Part shown: one piece after another, positions 8,878 to 16,741 of the stretch | Position numbering within the stretch: the stretch's first letter is position 1 | How the letters are laid out: every line of letters begins with the position of its first letter | Origin: Cytobacillus oceanisediminis 2691 | Lineage (GTDB): Bacteria; Bacillota; Bacilli; Bacillales; Cytobacillaceae | Direction of reading: 5' to 3' | NCBI RefSeq assembly: GCF_007678455.1 | Contig: NZ_VEEP01000008.1 | Span: 207,413 to 271,412 of the forward strand | DNA length: 64,000 nt | Notes under the pieces: generated by a model | Told to the model about the DNA's origin: nothing | Database searches by the model: none | Seen by the model: the letters and a program-made list of their open reading frames with translations, nothing else | Translations under genes and position numbers: made by a program

Positions 8878-10377
8878 TCAGCTGTAAACTCGCTCTTTAT
8901 CGCTCAATCCCAGCGTTTGTGCTGTGGATTCATGGATTTCATGGAATAGTTCGGGATTGGCCGCTAAAGATACTCCATACGAAGGGACCATTTCCTTAAT
9001 TTTATCTTTCCATTCGAACATTTTTTCTGGGAAGCATTTTTCCAGCACTTCAAGCATGACGTTTACAGCAGTTGATGCACCAGGGGATGCTCCCAGTAAT
9101 GCAGCAACAGAGCCATCCGAAGCACTTACGACCTCTGTGCCGAATTGTAGTGTGCCTTTGCCGGAATCTGTGTCTTTGATGACTTGTACACGTTGTCCCG
9201 CGACTACGACTCCCCAGTCCTCGTTCTTGGCGTTCGGAATGAATTCGCGCAGTTCTTCCATGCGCTTTTCATGGGAAAGCATCACTTGTTCAATCAGGTA
9301 TTTCGTCAAAGCCATCTCCTTCATTCCTGCAGCAAGCATAGTCATGACGTTATTCGGTTTTACAGAAGCAATCAAATCCAAATTAGATCCTGTCTTCAGG
9401 AATTTAGGCGAGAAGCCTGCAAAAGGTCCAAACAGCAAGGACTTTTTGTTATCGATGAATCTTGTGTCCAGGTGCGGCACAGACATCGGTGGTGCTCCCA
9501 CCTTCGCTTTTCCATAAACTTTTGCGTGGTGTCGCTCGACAACTTCAGGGTTGTTGCAAACCAAGAATAAGCCGCTCACAGGGAATCCGCCAATCTGCTT
9601 TGATTCAGGAATGCCTGTTTTTTGCAGCAATGGCAGGCTTCCTCCACCGCCTCCGATGAAGACGAACTTGGTTTTATGGAGTTCCTCTTTGCCGCTATCA
9701 AGGTTTTTCACCTTGACTTCCCATGTCCCATCGCTGGCACGTTTGATATCTTTCACACTATGCTTATAGTTAATCTCAACATTCTTGCTCTCCAAATGCT
9801 CAAATAACATCCGCGTCAAGGCGCCAAAGTTAACATCTGTTCCCGAGTCAATTTTGGTTGCTGCAATCGGGTCATTAGATGTGCGGCCCTCCATGACTAA
9901 AGGAATCCACTCCTTGAGCTTCTCTGGGTCCTCTGAGTACTCCATTCCCTCAAACATCGGAATAGCTGAAAGCGCTTTAAATCGTTTTTTCAAGAAGGTA
10001 ACATTTTTCTCGCCTTCTACCAGGCTCATATGTGGCAGCGGCCTAATGAAATCCTGGGGATTGCGAATTAAATTGCTCTTTACAAGATAAGACCAAAATT
10101 GTCTTGTAAGCTGAAATTGTTCATTTACATTGATGGCCTTAGTTATATCGATCGATCCATCAGGTTTTTCAGGTGTATAGTTCAACTCACAAAGGGCTGC
10201 ATGTCCAGTACCCGCGTTATTCCACTCATTGGAGCTCTCTTCACCTGCTGAAGGAAGTTTTTCGAAAACTTTGATTTCCCACTCTGGTGCTAACTCTTTC
10301 AGTAATGACCCCAACGTCGCACTCATGACTCCGGCACCAATTAAGATAACGTCTGTAGCTTTCTGTACGTTGCTCAT
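8878..10377 (-). CDS. mqo: Malate:quinone oxidoreductase
   Basis: This FAD enzyme oxidises malate to oxaloacetate and passes electrons to membrane quinones, a branch of the TCA cycle and respiration. It shows the FAD motif [18 protein letters not shown] at the N terminus, the [19 protein letters not shown] family signature, and C-terminal [21 protein letters not shown] start 17 codons further upstream (10428) is open, but the ATG at 10377 has the clear ribosome-binding site AAGGAAGGA and gives a normal 499-residue Mqo beginning MSNVQKATD. Confidence 0.95.
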   Translation of the reverse strand: MSNVQKATDVILIGAGVMSATLGSLLKELAPEWEIKVFEKLPSAGEESSNEWNNAGTGHAALCELNYTPEKPDGSIDITKAINVNEQFQLTRQFWSYLVKSNLIRNPQDFIRPLPHMSLVEGEKNVTFLKKRFKALSAIPMFEGMEYSEDPEKLKEWIPLVMEGRTSNDPIAATKIDSGTDVNFGALTRMLFEHLESKNVEINYKHSVKDIKRASDGTWEVKVKNLDSGKEELHKTKFVFIGGGGGSLPLLQKTGIPESKQIGGFPVSGLFLVCNNPEVVERHHAKVYGKAKVGAPPMSVPHLDTRFIDNKKSLLFGPFAGFSPKFLKTGSNLDLIASVKPNNVMTMLAAGMKEMALTKYLIEQVMLSHEKRMEELREFIPNAKNEDWGVVVAGQRVQVIKDTDSGKGTLQFGTEVVSASDGSVAALLGASPGASTAVNVMLEVLEKCFPEKMFEWKDKIKEMVPSYGVSLAANPELFHEIHESTAQTLGLSDKERVYS

Positions 10378-10506
10378 TTTATCCTTCCTTGTCCCATATA
10401 TTTGAGTAGGCGCGTCGGATTGGGACACACCTTCTGCCTTTGTTAAAACCGTAACATAATCTATTATAATGATTTGAGGATTAAAATTTCTACTATTTAC
10501 TGATAA

Positions 10507-10713
10507 TTATAAACTATTTTGCCACTGTAAAAAAGTGTGAAGTCTTCCCAACGGTTTTATTGGCCGCCAAAGCCCGATAAATCCCCGTTTACACAAAGGG
10601 AATTTTAAGAGCCTATATTGAAATAACAGAACTATAGTTAGAGCTCCAAAAAGCATAAGGGTATAGATTACAGCGATTACTTGGTCAGGAAAAAACATTT
10701 TGGTTTTATACAA
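10507..10713 (-). CDS. Possible small membrane protein, weakly supported
   Basis: A 68-residue open frame with one plausible membrane helix (VIAVIYTLMLFGALTIVLLF) lies in the otherwise empty stretch 10429-10795. It would have to start at TTG 10713 or an ATG five codons later. Neither has a Shine-Dalgarno sequence, and the C-terminal half looks like random translation. I list it because nothing else explains the interval. Confidence 0.22.
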   Translation of the reverse strand: MYKTKMFFPDQVIAVIYTLMLFGALTIVLLFQYRLLKFPLCKRGFIGLWRPIKPLGRLHTFLQWQNSL

Positions 10714-10795
10714 AGAAAAGGCCGAACTTATATAAAATAGTTCAGCTAGTTTAATTTATCCTGTTTGAAAACAGAAATCGTAAAATTGAATTGGT

Positions 10796-10945
10796 TTATA
10801 ACAACAGGTTTATGTATTCCATTATCTGCTCCCACTGCCCTTCCGTGAATTTCCCAGGGGATTGTCCGATTATATTAAAAGGACGGATTCGTAAGAGAAC
10901 CGGCCTTTCTGCTAGAGGTTGTAGTTGGATTAACTCCTCGTTCAT
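10796..10945 (-). CDS. Small hypothetical protein coupled to the upstream membrane protein
   Basis: A 49-codon frame starts MNEELIQLQPLAERP and ends MEYINLLL. Its ATG overlaps the TGA of the upstream CBO0543-like gene in the ATGA arrangement. The product looks soluble, with a balanced composition unlike a chance frame, and a weak ribosome-binding site (CAGGGAT) lies in the end of the upstream gene. I do not recognise the family. The overlap suggests it is made together with the membrane protein. Confidence 0.55.
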   Translation of the reverse strand: MNEELIQLQPLAERPVLLRIRPFNIIGQSPGKFTEGQWEQIMEYINLLL

Positions 10946-11499
10946 TTATCCCTGAATTTCAGCATAAACTTTGTAAACCAATAAGCAGTGTACGCAATAG
11001 CGATGTCTATAAGAAAAATATAAAATTGATGCATGCCTCTCTCGATTTTCACCAAACCCATATACTTTTCGAAAGAAGCAAAGACAAATGCAAAAACAGC
11101 GCTTAGCAACGCGGAATAAACATAAAAATTCTTATGATGATTCGTACAATATTGATATACAAGCAAAAAACCCACTGGCAATGCAGAGGCTGTCATACTA
11201 AGAGCTGGAGGGAACCAGGGCGAGAGAAAGTATGTATGAATAAAATGACTGTAATTTGCAAGGACCTGTTCGACGTATGTCCATAGGATATGAACCGTAT
11301 AACCAAAGAAAAAAATCTCAAATAATCTTTTTCGATCGAGTAAAAAATACAATAAGATCAATGGCAGCAGCAAAAAAGCCAAAACCATCCAGAACTGCCA
11401 GTTCCCCATATCGGAGTATTGATGCCAATATGAGGAGATTAACTTTGTCATCTCATCATTTTTTTCAGTTATTTGCTTCCAATAATCCTGGTAACTCAA
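10942..11499 (-). CDS. CBO0543-like integral membrane protein
   Basis: The protein is about 185 residues with some five membrane helices (for example WMVLAFLLLPLILLYFLL and FYVYSALLSAVFAFVFASFE). The opening SYWHQYSDMGNWQFW and the layout resemble the CBO0543 family common in Bacillus, whose function is unknown. The start is uncertain. TTG at 11499 has GGGGGT upstream, the frame is open to TTG 11514, and ATG at 11451 would best match relatives that begin close to the SYWxxYS motif. It is followed by a coupled 49-residue frame. Confidence 0.65.
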   Translation of the reverse strand: MSYQDYWKQITEKNDEMTKLISSYWHQYSDMGNWQFWMVLAFLLLPLILLYFLLDRKRLFEIFFFGYTVHILWTYVEQVLANYSHFIHTYFLSPWFPPALSMTASALPVGFLLVYQYCTNHHKNFYVYSALLSAVFAFVFASFEKYMGLVKIERGMHQFYIFLIDIAIAYTAYWFTKFMLKFRDK

Positions 11500-11564
11500 T
11501 GAAATAACCCCCAAATCATACAGGCAATAGTCCTCTTTTAGTAAGTTTCCGCTAAAGATGGAGG

Positions 11565-11645
11565 TTATATACCAAGCGCTGACATAATTCGACGTAATCT
11601 AACGGACCCGGCAGGTATGATGATTATAAAAGCAATTGTCTCCAT
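11565..11645 (-). CDS. Possible 26-residue leader peptide or remnant
   Basis: The frame reads METIAFIIIIPAGSVRLRRI and six more residues. It has a good ribosome-binding site (AGAAGGAG, 7 bp before the ATG) and lies just upstream of the CBO0543-like gene. It could be a small hydrophobic peptide, a regulatory leader, or the stub of a lost membrane gene. Size alone makes it doubtful. Confidence 0.3.
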   Translation of the reverse strand: METIAFIIIIPAGSVRLRRIMSALGI

Positions 11646-11689
11646 ATAGCCTACTCCTTCTTCGCCTTAAAAATGGCAAAAAAAGTTAA

Positions 11690-11713
11690 AGATACTGTTT
11701 TGACACAGTATCT
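11690..11713 (-). terminator. Terminator of the prolyl-4-hydroxylase-like gene
   Basis: AGATACTGT and ACAGTATCT form a perfect 9-bp stem with a 6-nt loop. The minus strand continues into a T-rich tract. Confidence 0.75.
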
Positions 11714-11729
11714 CTTCTATAGTTTATAT

Positions 11730-12335
11730 TCAATACTGTGGTTTTTCTCGAAACCATAGGGTCGCAATCCATTTCTCTCCAGCTATTAAAGGACGGGATC
11801 CATGCTTTGAGAGTAAATGGACTTGATTTGTTTCTTTACTAAAATTTTCAAAAACCAATAAGTTTCCCTGGATTGGGGTAATATCGAGAGAAAGAGCAGG
11901 AAAGAACGTTTCTCCTCCAGCATCCACACTATTTAAGTAAAGAAGTGCTGTATAGGTTCGTTGCCCACCTTTAAGTAAGTACTCTCTCCCAAGTTTGCCA
12001 GAGGATTTAAAAGTATCCAAATGCGTATTGAACTTACCACCAGGTTGATATCTGACAATTTGCAGCTTCTCCGCATAATTAAGTGGCTGCCCTACAATGG
12101 AAGCAATCCGCTCAGATATGTGCAGAACATTTTCGTTGATATTGTGATGTAACCAGGCATGTTCTGACTTCCGTGCACTTGAAAATGACTTTTTCGAGTC
12201 TCCGACAACAGCTGACGGTTTTAGTTTTCCTTTGGCTAAATCTATCAGTTCTTTACATTCTTCCTCGTTTACCACATTTTCATAATAAGCTATAAAGGGG
12301 CTTTTATCATGGTACATAATAGTCGGCTCCTTCAT
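11730..12335 (-). CDS. 2OG-Fe(II) oxygenase, prolyl 4-hydroxylase alpha-subunit type
   Basis: This 201-residue double-stranded beta-helix dioxygenase has the iron ligands HxD in FNTHLDTF and the distal His in SKHGSRPLIAGEKW. The basic residue that binds 2-oxoglutarate is in the same segment (Lys of GEKW). It would hydroxylate a prolyl or other residue in a protein or peptide; the target is unknown. An upstream ATG at 12350 is open, but GGAGGTGA lies on top of it and at the right distance from the ATG at 12335, so I take 12335. Confidence 0.85.
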   Translation of the reverse strand: MKEPTIMYHDKSPFIAYYENVVNEEECKELIDLAKGKLKPSAVVGDSKKSFSSARKSEHAWLHHNINENVLHISERIASIVGQPLNYAEKLQIVRYQPGGKFNTHLDTFKSSGKLGREYLLKGGQRTYTALLYLNSVDAGGETFFPALSLDITPIQGNLLVFENFSKETNQVHLLSKHGSRPLIAGEKWIATLWFREKPQY

Positions 12336-12431
12336 TAAATTCACCTCCATTGTAATTAATCTATTCTTTAAATTATGTAGTGGAAGTGTTTAATGTGAAT
12401 AACTTAATGAACCATCCCTATAACTCAATAA

Positions 12432-12460
12432 AAAGAGAGCAGTACAATTACTACTCTCTT
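12432..12460 (-). terminator. Terminator of the MBL hydrolase gene
   Basis: AAGAGAGCAGTA and TACTACTCTCTT pair with one bulge around CAAT. On the minus strand TTTTT follows. Confidence 0.7.
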
Positions 12461-12505
12461 GTCCAGTAACGATATTCATACCCACATTGCTGACCGAATC
12501 AATAT

Positions 12506-13354
12506 CTAATATCCATTTACAAAGTCGGTGATTGTTTCTATTTCATCTTCTGTAAGTTCCCTTTTCACATGCTTTTCGTATTCTTCAATGATTTTTTGCT
12601 GATCACCAAGGCAATTATCTGTATATTGGGCAATGGTTCTTAGCTTAGCTGCTTCCTTATTAAATTCATCTTTCGAAATCGCCCTTTGATGTGAAAGTAT
12701 ATATGTTTCTGCATCAAAAGCTTCTAATTCATTCAACAGCCGCAGCGTTTCATTGATTGTGTAGTTTTGTTTTTCGGAAAAAATATCTGGATAAATACAA
12801 TCACCAAGAAAGAGAATTTTTTCTTCTTTAACATACACGATCACAGAATCTGAAGCGTGATCTCCTCCAACGTGCTGCACGACGCAAGTTACACCGCCAA
12901 GGTCGATTTCAACGCGTTTTTCAAACGTTAAATCCGGCAAGACAATGGTGATATCCCTGTGATCTGGGAATTCCTCCTTGATTGCTTTCGCACAAAATTC
13001 AATTTCCGATCCTTCCCTAACTCGTGCATCTAATGCTTCATCTGACCATGAAAGCGGGATTAGCTTCTCCATTTCTTGTTTCGTTTCTTTGGAAGCAATA
13101 GAAACTATTTTAGGGAATGCTGAAAGCCCAAAAATATGATCCCAATGCCAGTGAGTAAGAACGACCATATCAGGATCAGGGATTCCCCTTTTTAAAAGTT
13201 CTTCCAGAAAATAATTTGCATGGTCCTCCGAGTTGCCTGCATCAATCATTAAGGTCTTTTTCTTGCCCACAACCATCCCTAAAATTGGCCGGTCGGTCAG
13301 CGAAACTGGAGTGATATACCAAAAACTATTGCCTATCTTGTTTATTGAATGCAT
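12506..13354 (-). CDS. MBL-fold metallo-hydrolase
   Basis: The 282-residue protein has the metallo-beta-lactamase metal motif THWHWDH (about 75-81), a further His in VQHVGGDHASDS and Asp in LFLGDCIYPD, with a closing SHQR segment. This fits the broad glyoxalase II / beta-lactamase-like hydrolases with two metal ions. It is cytosolic, with no signal peptide. The substrate is unknown. It stands alone, with its own terminator. Confidence 0.85.
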   Translation of the reverse strand: MHSINKIGNSFWYITPVSLTDRPILGMVVGKKKTLMIDAGNSEDHANYFLEELLKRGIPDPDMVVLTHWHWDHIFGLSAFPKIVSIASKETKQEMEKLIPLSWSDEALDARVREGSEIEFCAKAIKEEFPDHRDITIVLPDLTFEKRVEIDLGGVTCVVQHVGGDHASDSVIVYVKEEKILFLGDCIYPDIFSEKQNYTINETLRLLNELEAFDAETYILSHQRAISKDEFNKEAAKLRTIAQYTDNCLGDQQKIIEEYEKHVKRELTEDEIETITDFVNGY

Positions 13355-13579
13355 ATAGGATTCCTACCTTCTTTATTTTATATTTAGTGAATTTTCCCTA
13401 GCCCATTTGTGACATTCAGCAACTACACTTTTTTTAAAAATAAAACTCCAATCCTTTATGGTATAGTTCACTGCAAACTACTACATGAGGTTATATAATT
13501 TAAAACTCATCCCATTTTCTATAATACATAAATGTTAAGCAAATACTAAATGCAACTTGTTTTTCATGGAGTGATTTGA

Positions 13580-14203
13580 ATGTCACATAAAATGAATAGT
13601 TCTTCGATTCATTTTTTCTTGTTATTGGTTGTTTTACTTGTACTTATTTGGTCCCTGATTAAACCGGAAGAAGGATATATGGTTTTGTTGGTGGAGGTTT
13701 TACCTTCAATATTGGCAATACTGTTTTTAGTATTAACATATAATCTGTTTCGCCTCACCACTGTTTCCTATGTCATCATTACCTTTCTTGTCATTTTGAC
13801 GTTTGTAGGGGGGCATTATTCTTATTCAAAAGTTCCACTCTTTACATGGATCAAAGATTATTTTGATTTACAGAGAAACCACTACGATCGGTTTGGTCAT
13901 TTTCTTAAGGGGTCTATTGTGATAGTGATAATAGAGATATTATTAAGGAAAACGGCTTTATCGAAAAGTAAAACCACAAATTTTATTGCTTTATGTATAA
14001 CCCTAGCAATCGGGGCTTTCTACGAAATCATTGAGTGGGCAAGTGCAAAAATAGGGAAAGAAGGGAAAGTCACAAAAGATTTTTTAGGGATGCAGGGAGA
14101 CATATGGGATGCCCAGTGGGATATGGCACTTTTACTTGTAGGTTCCATTCTTTCGCTATTTATTATAAAAATCCTTTATAAAGAATTAGAAAGATCCAGA
14201 TAA
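13580..14203 (+). CDS. YjdF-like membrane protein (DUF2238)
   Basis: This 207-residue membrane protein has about six helices. The NHYDRFGHFLKG segment (about 98-109) and AFYEIIEWASA with the following DFLGMQGDIWDAQWDM are typical of the DUF2238/YjdF family, whose function is unknown. GGAGTGATTTGA precedes the ATG. It lies next to the rlmH-associated island but its base composition also leans AT-rich, so it may belong to acquired DNA. Confidence 0.82.
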   Translation: MSHKMNSSSIHFFLLLVVLLVLIWSLIKPEEGYMVLLVEVLPSILAILFLVLTYNLFRLTTVSYVIITFLVILTFVGGHYSYSKVPLFTWIKDYFDLQRNHYDRFGHFLKGSIVIVIIEILLRKTALSKSKTTNFIALCITLAIGAFYEIIEWASAKIGKEGKVTKDFLGMQGDIWDAQWDMALLLVGSILSLFIIKILYKELERSR

Positions 14204-14328
14204 TGGGTTGATATCTATTTAAAATAACCCAGGTACAACATTTGAGCAACAAGATAGATGGCCAAATAAACCGAGTTATTATTCATAACTTGGCTTTTTG
14301 GGCATTGTTACTATTTTATACATCTAGA

Positions 14329-14356
14329 CCTCAACTACTTATGGTAAGGTTCACCC
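14329..14356 (-). repeat. Second copy of the rlmH 3' end (SCC-type attachment half-site)
   Basis: These 28 bp match the 3' end of rlmH at 15865-15892 at 25 of 28 positions and in the same orientation. On the minus strand it still reads Gly-Glu-Pro-Tyr-His-Lys-stop; the changed codons are synonymous (CCT for CCG, TAG for TAA). Homology stops upstream of the Gly codon. The rest of 14204-14587 holds no convincing gene. Confidence 0.8.
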
Positions 14357-14587
14357 TAACATGGCTAAAGGCGGTTTTTATACAGCACTTCAAGATAAAA
14401 CCAACGAAGCTTCAGCTTCATTTGCAGCTAGCTAGTCTTCATATGCGCGTTATCTAAAGCATTGTCGTAGGCTAATGGATTTTCAACTTGAACACTAATC
14501 AGTATATGCACAGGGCCTGGAACAATGGTTTTATAAATGAAATCATTTAAAATGGATATAATAGGTCAAGGAAGGTGTATTCAAATT

Positions 14588-15460
14588 ATGGAGCATTATA
14601 ATAATCATGGGCAACAACAAAGCGAAAATAACAATCGAAAAGTAATCATGTGGACGTTTTTACTTATTACATCATTTATGATTGTTGAAGTTATTGGCGG
14701 GTTTATGACAAATAGCCTGGCACTTTTATCAGATGCAGGGCATATGCTGAGTGATTCTGCGGCATTAGGGCTTAGCTATGCAGCACTTATTATTGGTCAA
14801 CGTGCTGTATCAGGGCAAAAAACATTTGGATACCGACGCTTTGAAATATTTGCAGCATTTATAAACGGTTTAACGTTAATTGCAATTTCTATCTATATTT
14901 TTTTTGAAGCTGTAAAACGTTTTTCAGCACCTCCAACTGTTGCGAGTACAGGCATGCTAATAGTAGCTGTTCTCGGTCTAGTGGTAAATATTGCGGCGGC
15001 ATTTATTTTAAATCAAGGCGATAATGAAAATTTAAATGTAAAGAGTGCATTTTTACATGTTATTGGTGATATTCTTGGCTCTGTTGGCGCGATTACAGCT
15101 GCATTACTTATTTTATTTTTCCAATGGAATCTAGCCGATCCAATTGCTAGTATCATTGTGGCTATTTTAATTATTATTAGTGGATATCGCGTAACGCGCG
15201 ACTCTATTCATATTTTAATGGAAGGTGCTCCAGAAGATTTAAATAAAGACAAAATTGAAGAAAAATTATTATCTATAAAAGAAGTAATAAGAGTAACGGA
15301 CCTTCATATTTGGTCTATTACATCTGATTTTCCATCATTAACATGTCACGTAAGCGTAGGACAAGATGTAGATGAACAGGTCGTATTGCGTAAAATTCAA
15401 ACATTACTTCATGATGAATTTAACGTGCATCATATGACAATTCAAATTGAAAAGTGGTAG
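14588..15460 (+). CDS. czcD: Cation diffusion facilitator, CzcD-type Zn/Co/Cd efflux transporter
   Basis: This six-helix CDF exporter has metal-site motifs LLSDAGHMLSDSAAL in TM2 and HVIGDILGSVG in TM5, a His-containing N terminus (MEHYNNHG) and a C-terminal cytosolic domain with TDLHIWSI and a final HHMTIQIE. It pumps Zn2+, Co2+ or Cd2+ out against protons. The frame is open from 14537, but the ATG at 14588 follows AAGGAAGGTG and gives a standard ~290-residue CzcD. Codon use is clearly AT-richer (many ATT, TTA, GCA) than housekeeping neighbours. With the duplicated rlmH end on both sides, this suggests horizontal arrival. Confidence 0.93.
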   Translation: MEHYNNHGQQQSENNNRKVIMWTFLLITSFMIVEVIGGFMTNSLALLSDAGHMLSDSAALGLSYAALIIGQRAVSGQKTFGYRRFEIFAAFINGLTLIAISIYIFFEAVKRFSAPPTVASTGMLIVAVLGLVVNIAAAFILNQGDNENLNVKSAFLHVIGDILGSVGAITAALLILFFQWNLADPIASIIVAILIIISGYRVTRDSIHILMEGAPEDLNKDKIEEKLLSIKEVIRVTDLHIWSITSDFPSLTCHVSVGQDVDEQVVLRKIQTLLHDEFNVHHMTIQIEKW

Positions 15461-15612
15461 AAATAGAAAGTGAACTGCCTAATTGAAACCTGTATAGCTG
15501 TAGTTAGGACACTTGAAAAAGGATGTTGAGCTGCAGGTATCATATGTACTCTTGAATTACTTTTTTATGTCGACCGAAATTCATCGGGCTACTCTTTCCT
15601 TTTAAATAACCC

Positions 15613-15741
15613 TTAAAAGCAAATACAATTTACTTCGATAGAATACTTACCAAACATATGTATGTGATCTGGACATACAGTTGCCTCACTTATTTCTATA
15701 TAATTCGTATATAAACTTCCGATGTATATAAATTTTCGTTT
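15613..15741 (-). pseudogene. IS200/IS605-type TnpA (Y1 transposase) fragment
   Basis: A minus-strand frame reads RKFIYIGSLYTNYIEISEA, then TVCPDHIHMFGKYSIEVN, ending at TAA 15613. CPDHIHM following an IEIxEA strand is the HUH motif region of IS200-family TnpA. The Tyr part, most of the N terminus and the start are missing, so it is inactive. Confidence 0.6.
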
Positions 15742-15775
15742 AAAAAGGGATTTAACAAAAAATGCAGAAATAGCG

Positions 15776-15811
15776 AAAGCAGAAACGTTGTTTTAACAAC
15801 ATTTCTGCTTT
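15776..15811. other. Long hairpin downstream of rlmH
   Basis: AAAGCAGAAAcGTTGTT pairs with AACAACaTTTCTGCTTT across a two-base loop, with a weaker outer extension (GCGAAA/TTTCGC). It may terminate rlmH (a T run follows on the minus strand after ~10 nt). Alternatively it may be the left-end hairpin of the decayed IS200-like element, which it precedes in the right orientation. Confidence 0.6.
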
Positions 15812-15870
15812 TCAATTTCGCATAAATTCACTTCAAAAAGGCTTATTGGACAGCTCTTAAAAAACCTCAT

Positions 15871-16350
15871 TTACTTATGGTACGGTTCACCCCGATTAAT
15901 CCGAAATGCCCGATAAATCTGTTCCACTAATATCAGCCTCATCAGCTGGTGTGGAAAGGTCATTTTTGAAAAAGATAACTGTTCATCCGCCCTTTTCAAC
16001 ACTTCATCGCTCAGTCCCAGAGACCCGCCGATAACAAAGGCGATTTTACTTTTCCCATAGGTGGCGAGTTTGTCCATGCTGTCTGCAAGTTCTTCGGAGG
16101 ATTTCAGCTTGCCGTTAATGGCCAGGGCGATGACATAGGTATCCTGGCCAATCTTAGAGAGGATTCGCTCTCCTTCTTTTTGTTTGACCTGGACCATTTC
16201 GGTATCACTTAATTCCTCCGGTGCTTTTTCATCTGGTACTTCGAAAACTTCTACTTTTGCGTAGCTTCCGAGTCGTTTAAGATATTCTTCTATTCCCTGT
16301 TTGAGGTATTTTTCTTTCAATTTGCCAACCGTCACGATTGAGATATTCAC
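15871..16350 (-). CDS. rlmH: 23S rRNA (pseudouridine-1915-N3) methyltransferase RlmH
   Basis: This 159-residue SPOUT methyltransferase methylates pseudouridine 1915 of 23S rRNA with S-adenosylmethionine. The knot region reads VIALAINGK ... [18 protein letters not shown] ... [20 protein letters not shown] and ends GEPYHK. GTG at 16350 gives the exact family length; the frame is open four codons further up, but GGGGAT fits the GTG. Its 3' end corresponds to the SCCmec attachment site of staphylococci, and a second copy of that end lies 1.5 kb downstream. Confidence 0.97.
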   Translation of the reverse strand: MNISIVTVGKLKEKYLKQGIEEYLKRLGSYAKVEVFEVPDEKAPEELSDTEMVQVKQKEGERILSKIGQDTYVIALAINGKLKSSEELADSMDKLATYGKSKIAFVIGGSLGLSDEVLKRADEQLSFSKMTFPHQLMRLILVEQIYRAFRINRGEPYHK

Positions 16351-16396
16351 AGGCATCCCCACTTTACAAACAGATTACAAACAGTTTACAAACAAT

Positions 16397-16682
16397 CTAT
16401 CCACAAGAGTTATCCACATATTCACATCGATATCCACATTTAGTAGGCGATCATTCGTTCGCCACAATATATACAGCAGGTTGTCCACAGTATCCACAGA
16501 CAAACCCCGACTTATCAACAGCCTCTATCTTCGTTAATTGAGGCGCAACTTCAAACTCATCAACTGCCTCATCCAGTGCCAACTCTACATGTTCAGCGCA
16601 GCAATACTTCATTTTTCTCTTCCTTTCAGCTTCTTTTTATAAAATTATCATTTGCTTAAATTCATTATTAAATTTATCCACA
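16397..16682 (+). promoter_or_regulatory. Cluster of DnaA-box-like 9-mers outside oriC
   Basis: Plus-strand matches to TTATCCACA: CTATCCACA (16397), TTATCCACA (16410, perfect), ATATCCACA (16430), TTGTCCACA (16481), GTATCCACA (16490) and TTATCCACA (16674, perfect). Six boxes in 286 bp, all in one orientation, overlap the small CxxH/CxxC gene and its flanks. They may titrate DnaA or let it control rlmH/yyzF. Confidence 0.6.
16451..16612 (-). CDS. yyzF: CxxH/CxxC protein (YyzF type)
   Basis: This 53-residue protein starts MKYCCAEHVELALDEAVDEF and ends CGYCGQPAVYIVANE. The CCAEH and CGYC motifs are the mark of the short CxxH/CxxC family found next to rlmH in Bacillus; they probably bind one zinc. 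The function is unknown. AAAGGAAG precedes the ATG by 7 bp. It is 100 bp upstream of rlmH on the same strand and DnaA-box-like sequences run through its 3' part. Confidence 0.9.
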   Translation of the reverse strand: MKYCCAEHVELALDEAVDEFEVAPQLTKIEAVDKSGFVCGYCGQPAVYIVANE

Positions 16683-16700
16683 AGGACCATTTTAACACAA

Positions 16701-16730
16701 AAAACAGGAAGCTTTCCGCCTCCTGTTTTT
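16701..16730 (-). terminator. Terminator of htrC
   Basis: AAAACAGGA and TCCTGTTTT flank a GC-containing inner stem (AGC/GCC region), with T runs on both strands. Confidence 0.8.
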
Positions 16731-16741
16731 ATTGACAACGA

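Noticed and set aside
8924..9517. 197-codon plus-strand frame across mqo
   Set aside because: It is antisense to a clear Mqo coding sequence and its translation is serine/threonine-rich shadow sequence without a ribosome-binding site.
14242..14457. 71-codon plus-strand frame near the rlmH end copy
   Set aside because: Runs through the duplicated rlmH end in the antisense direction and lacks a start signal.
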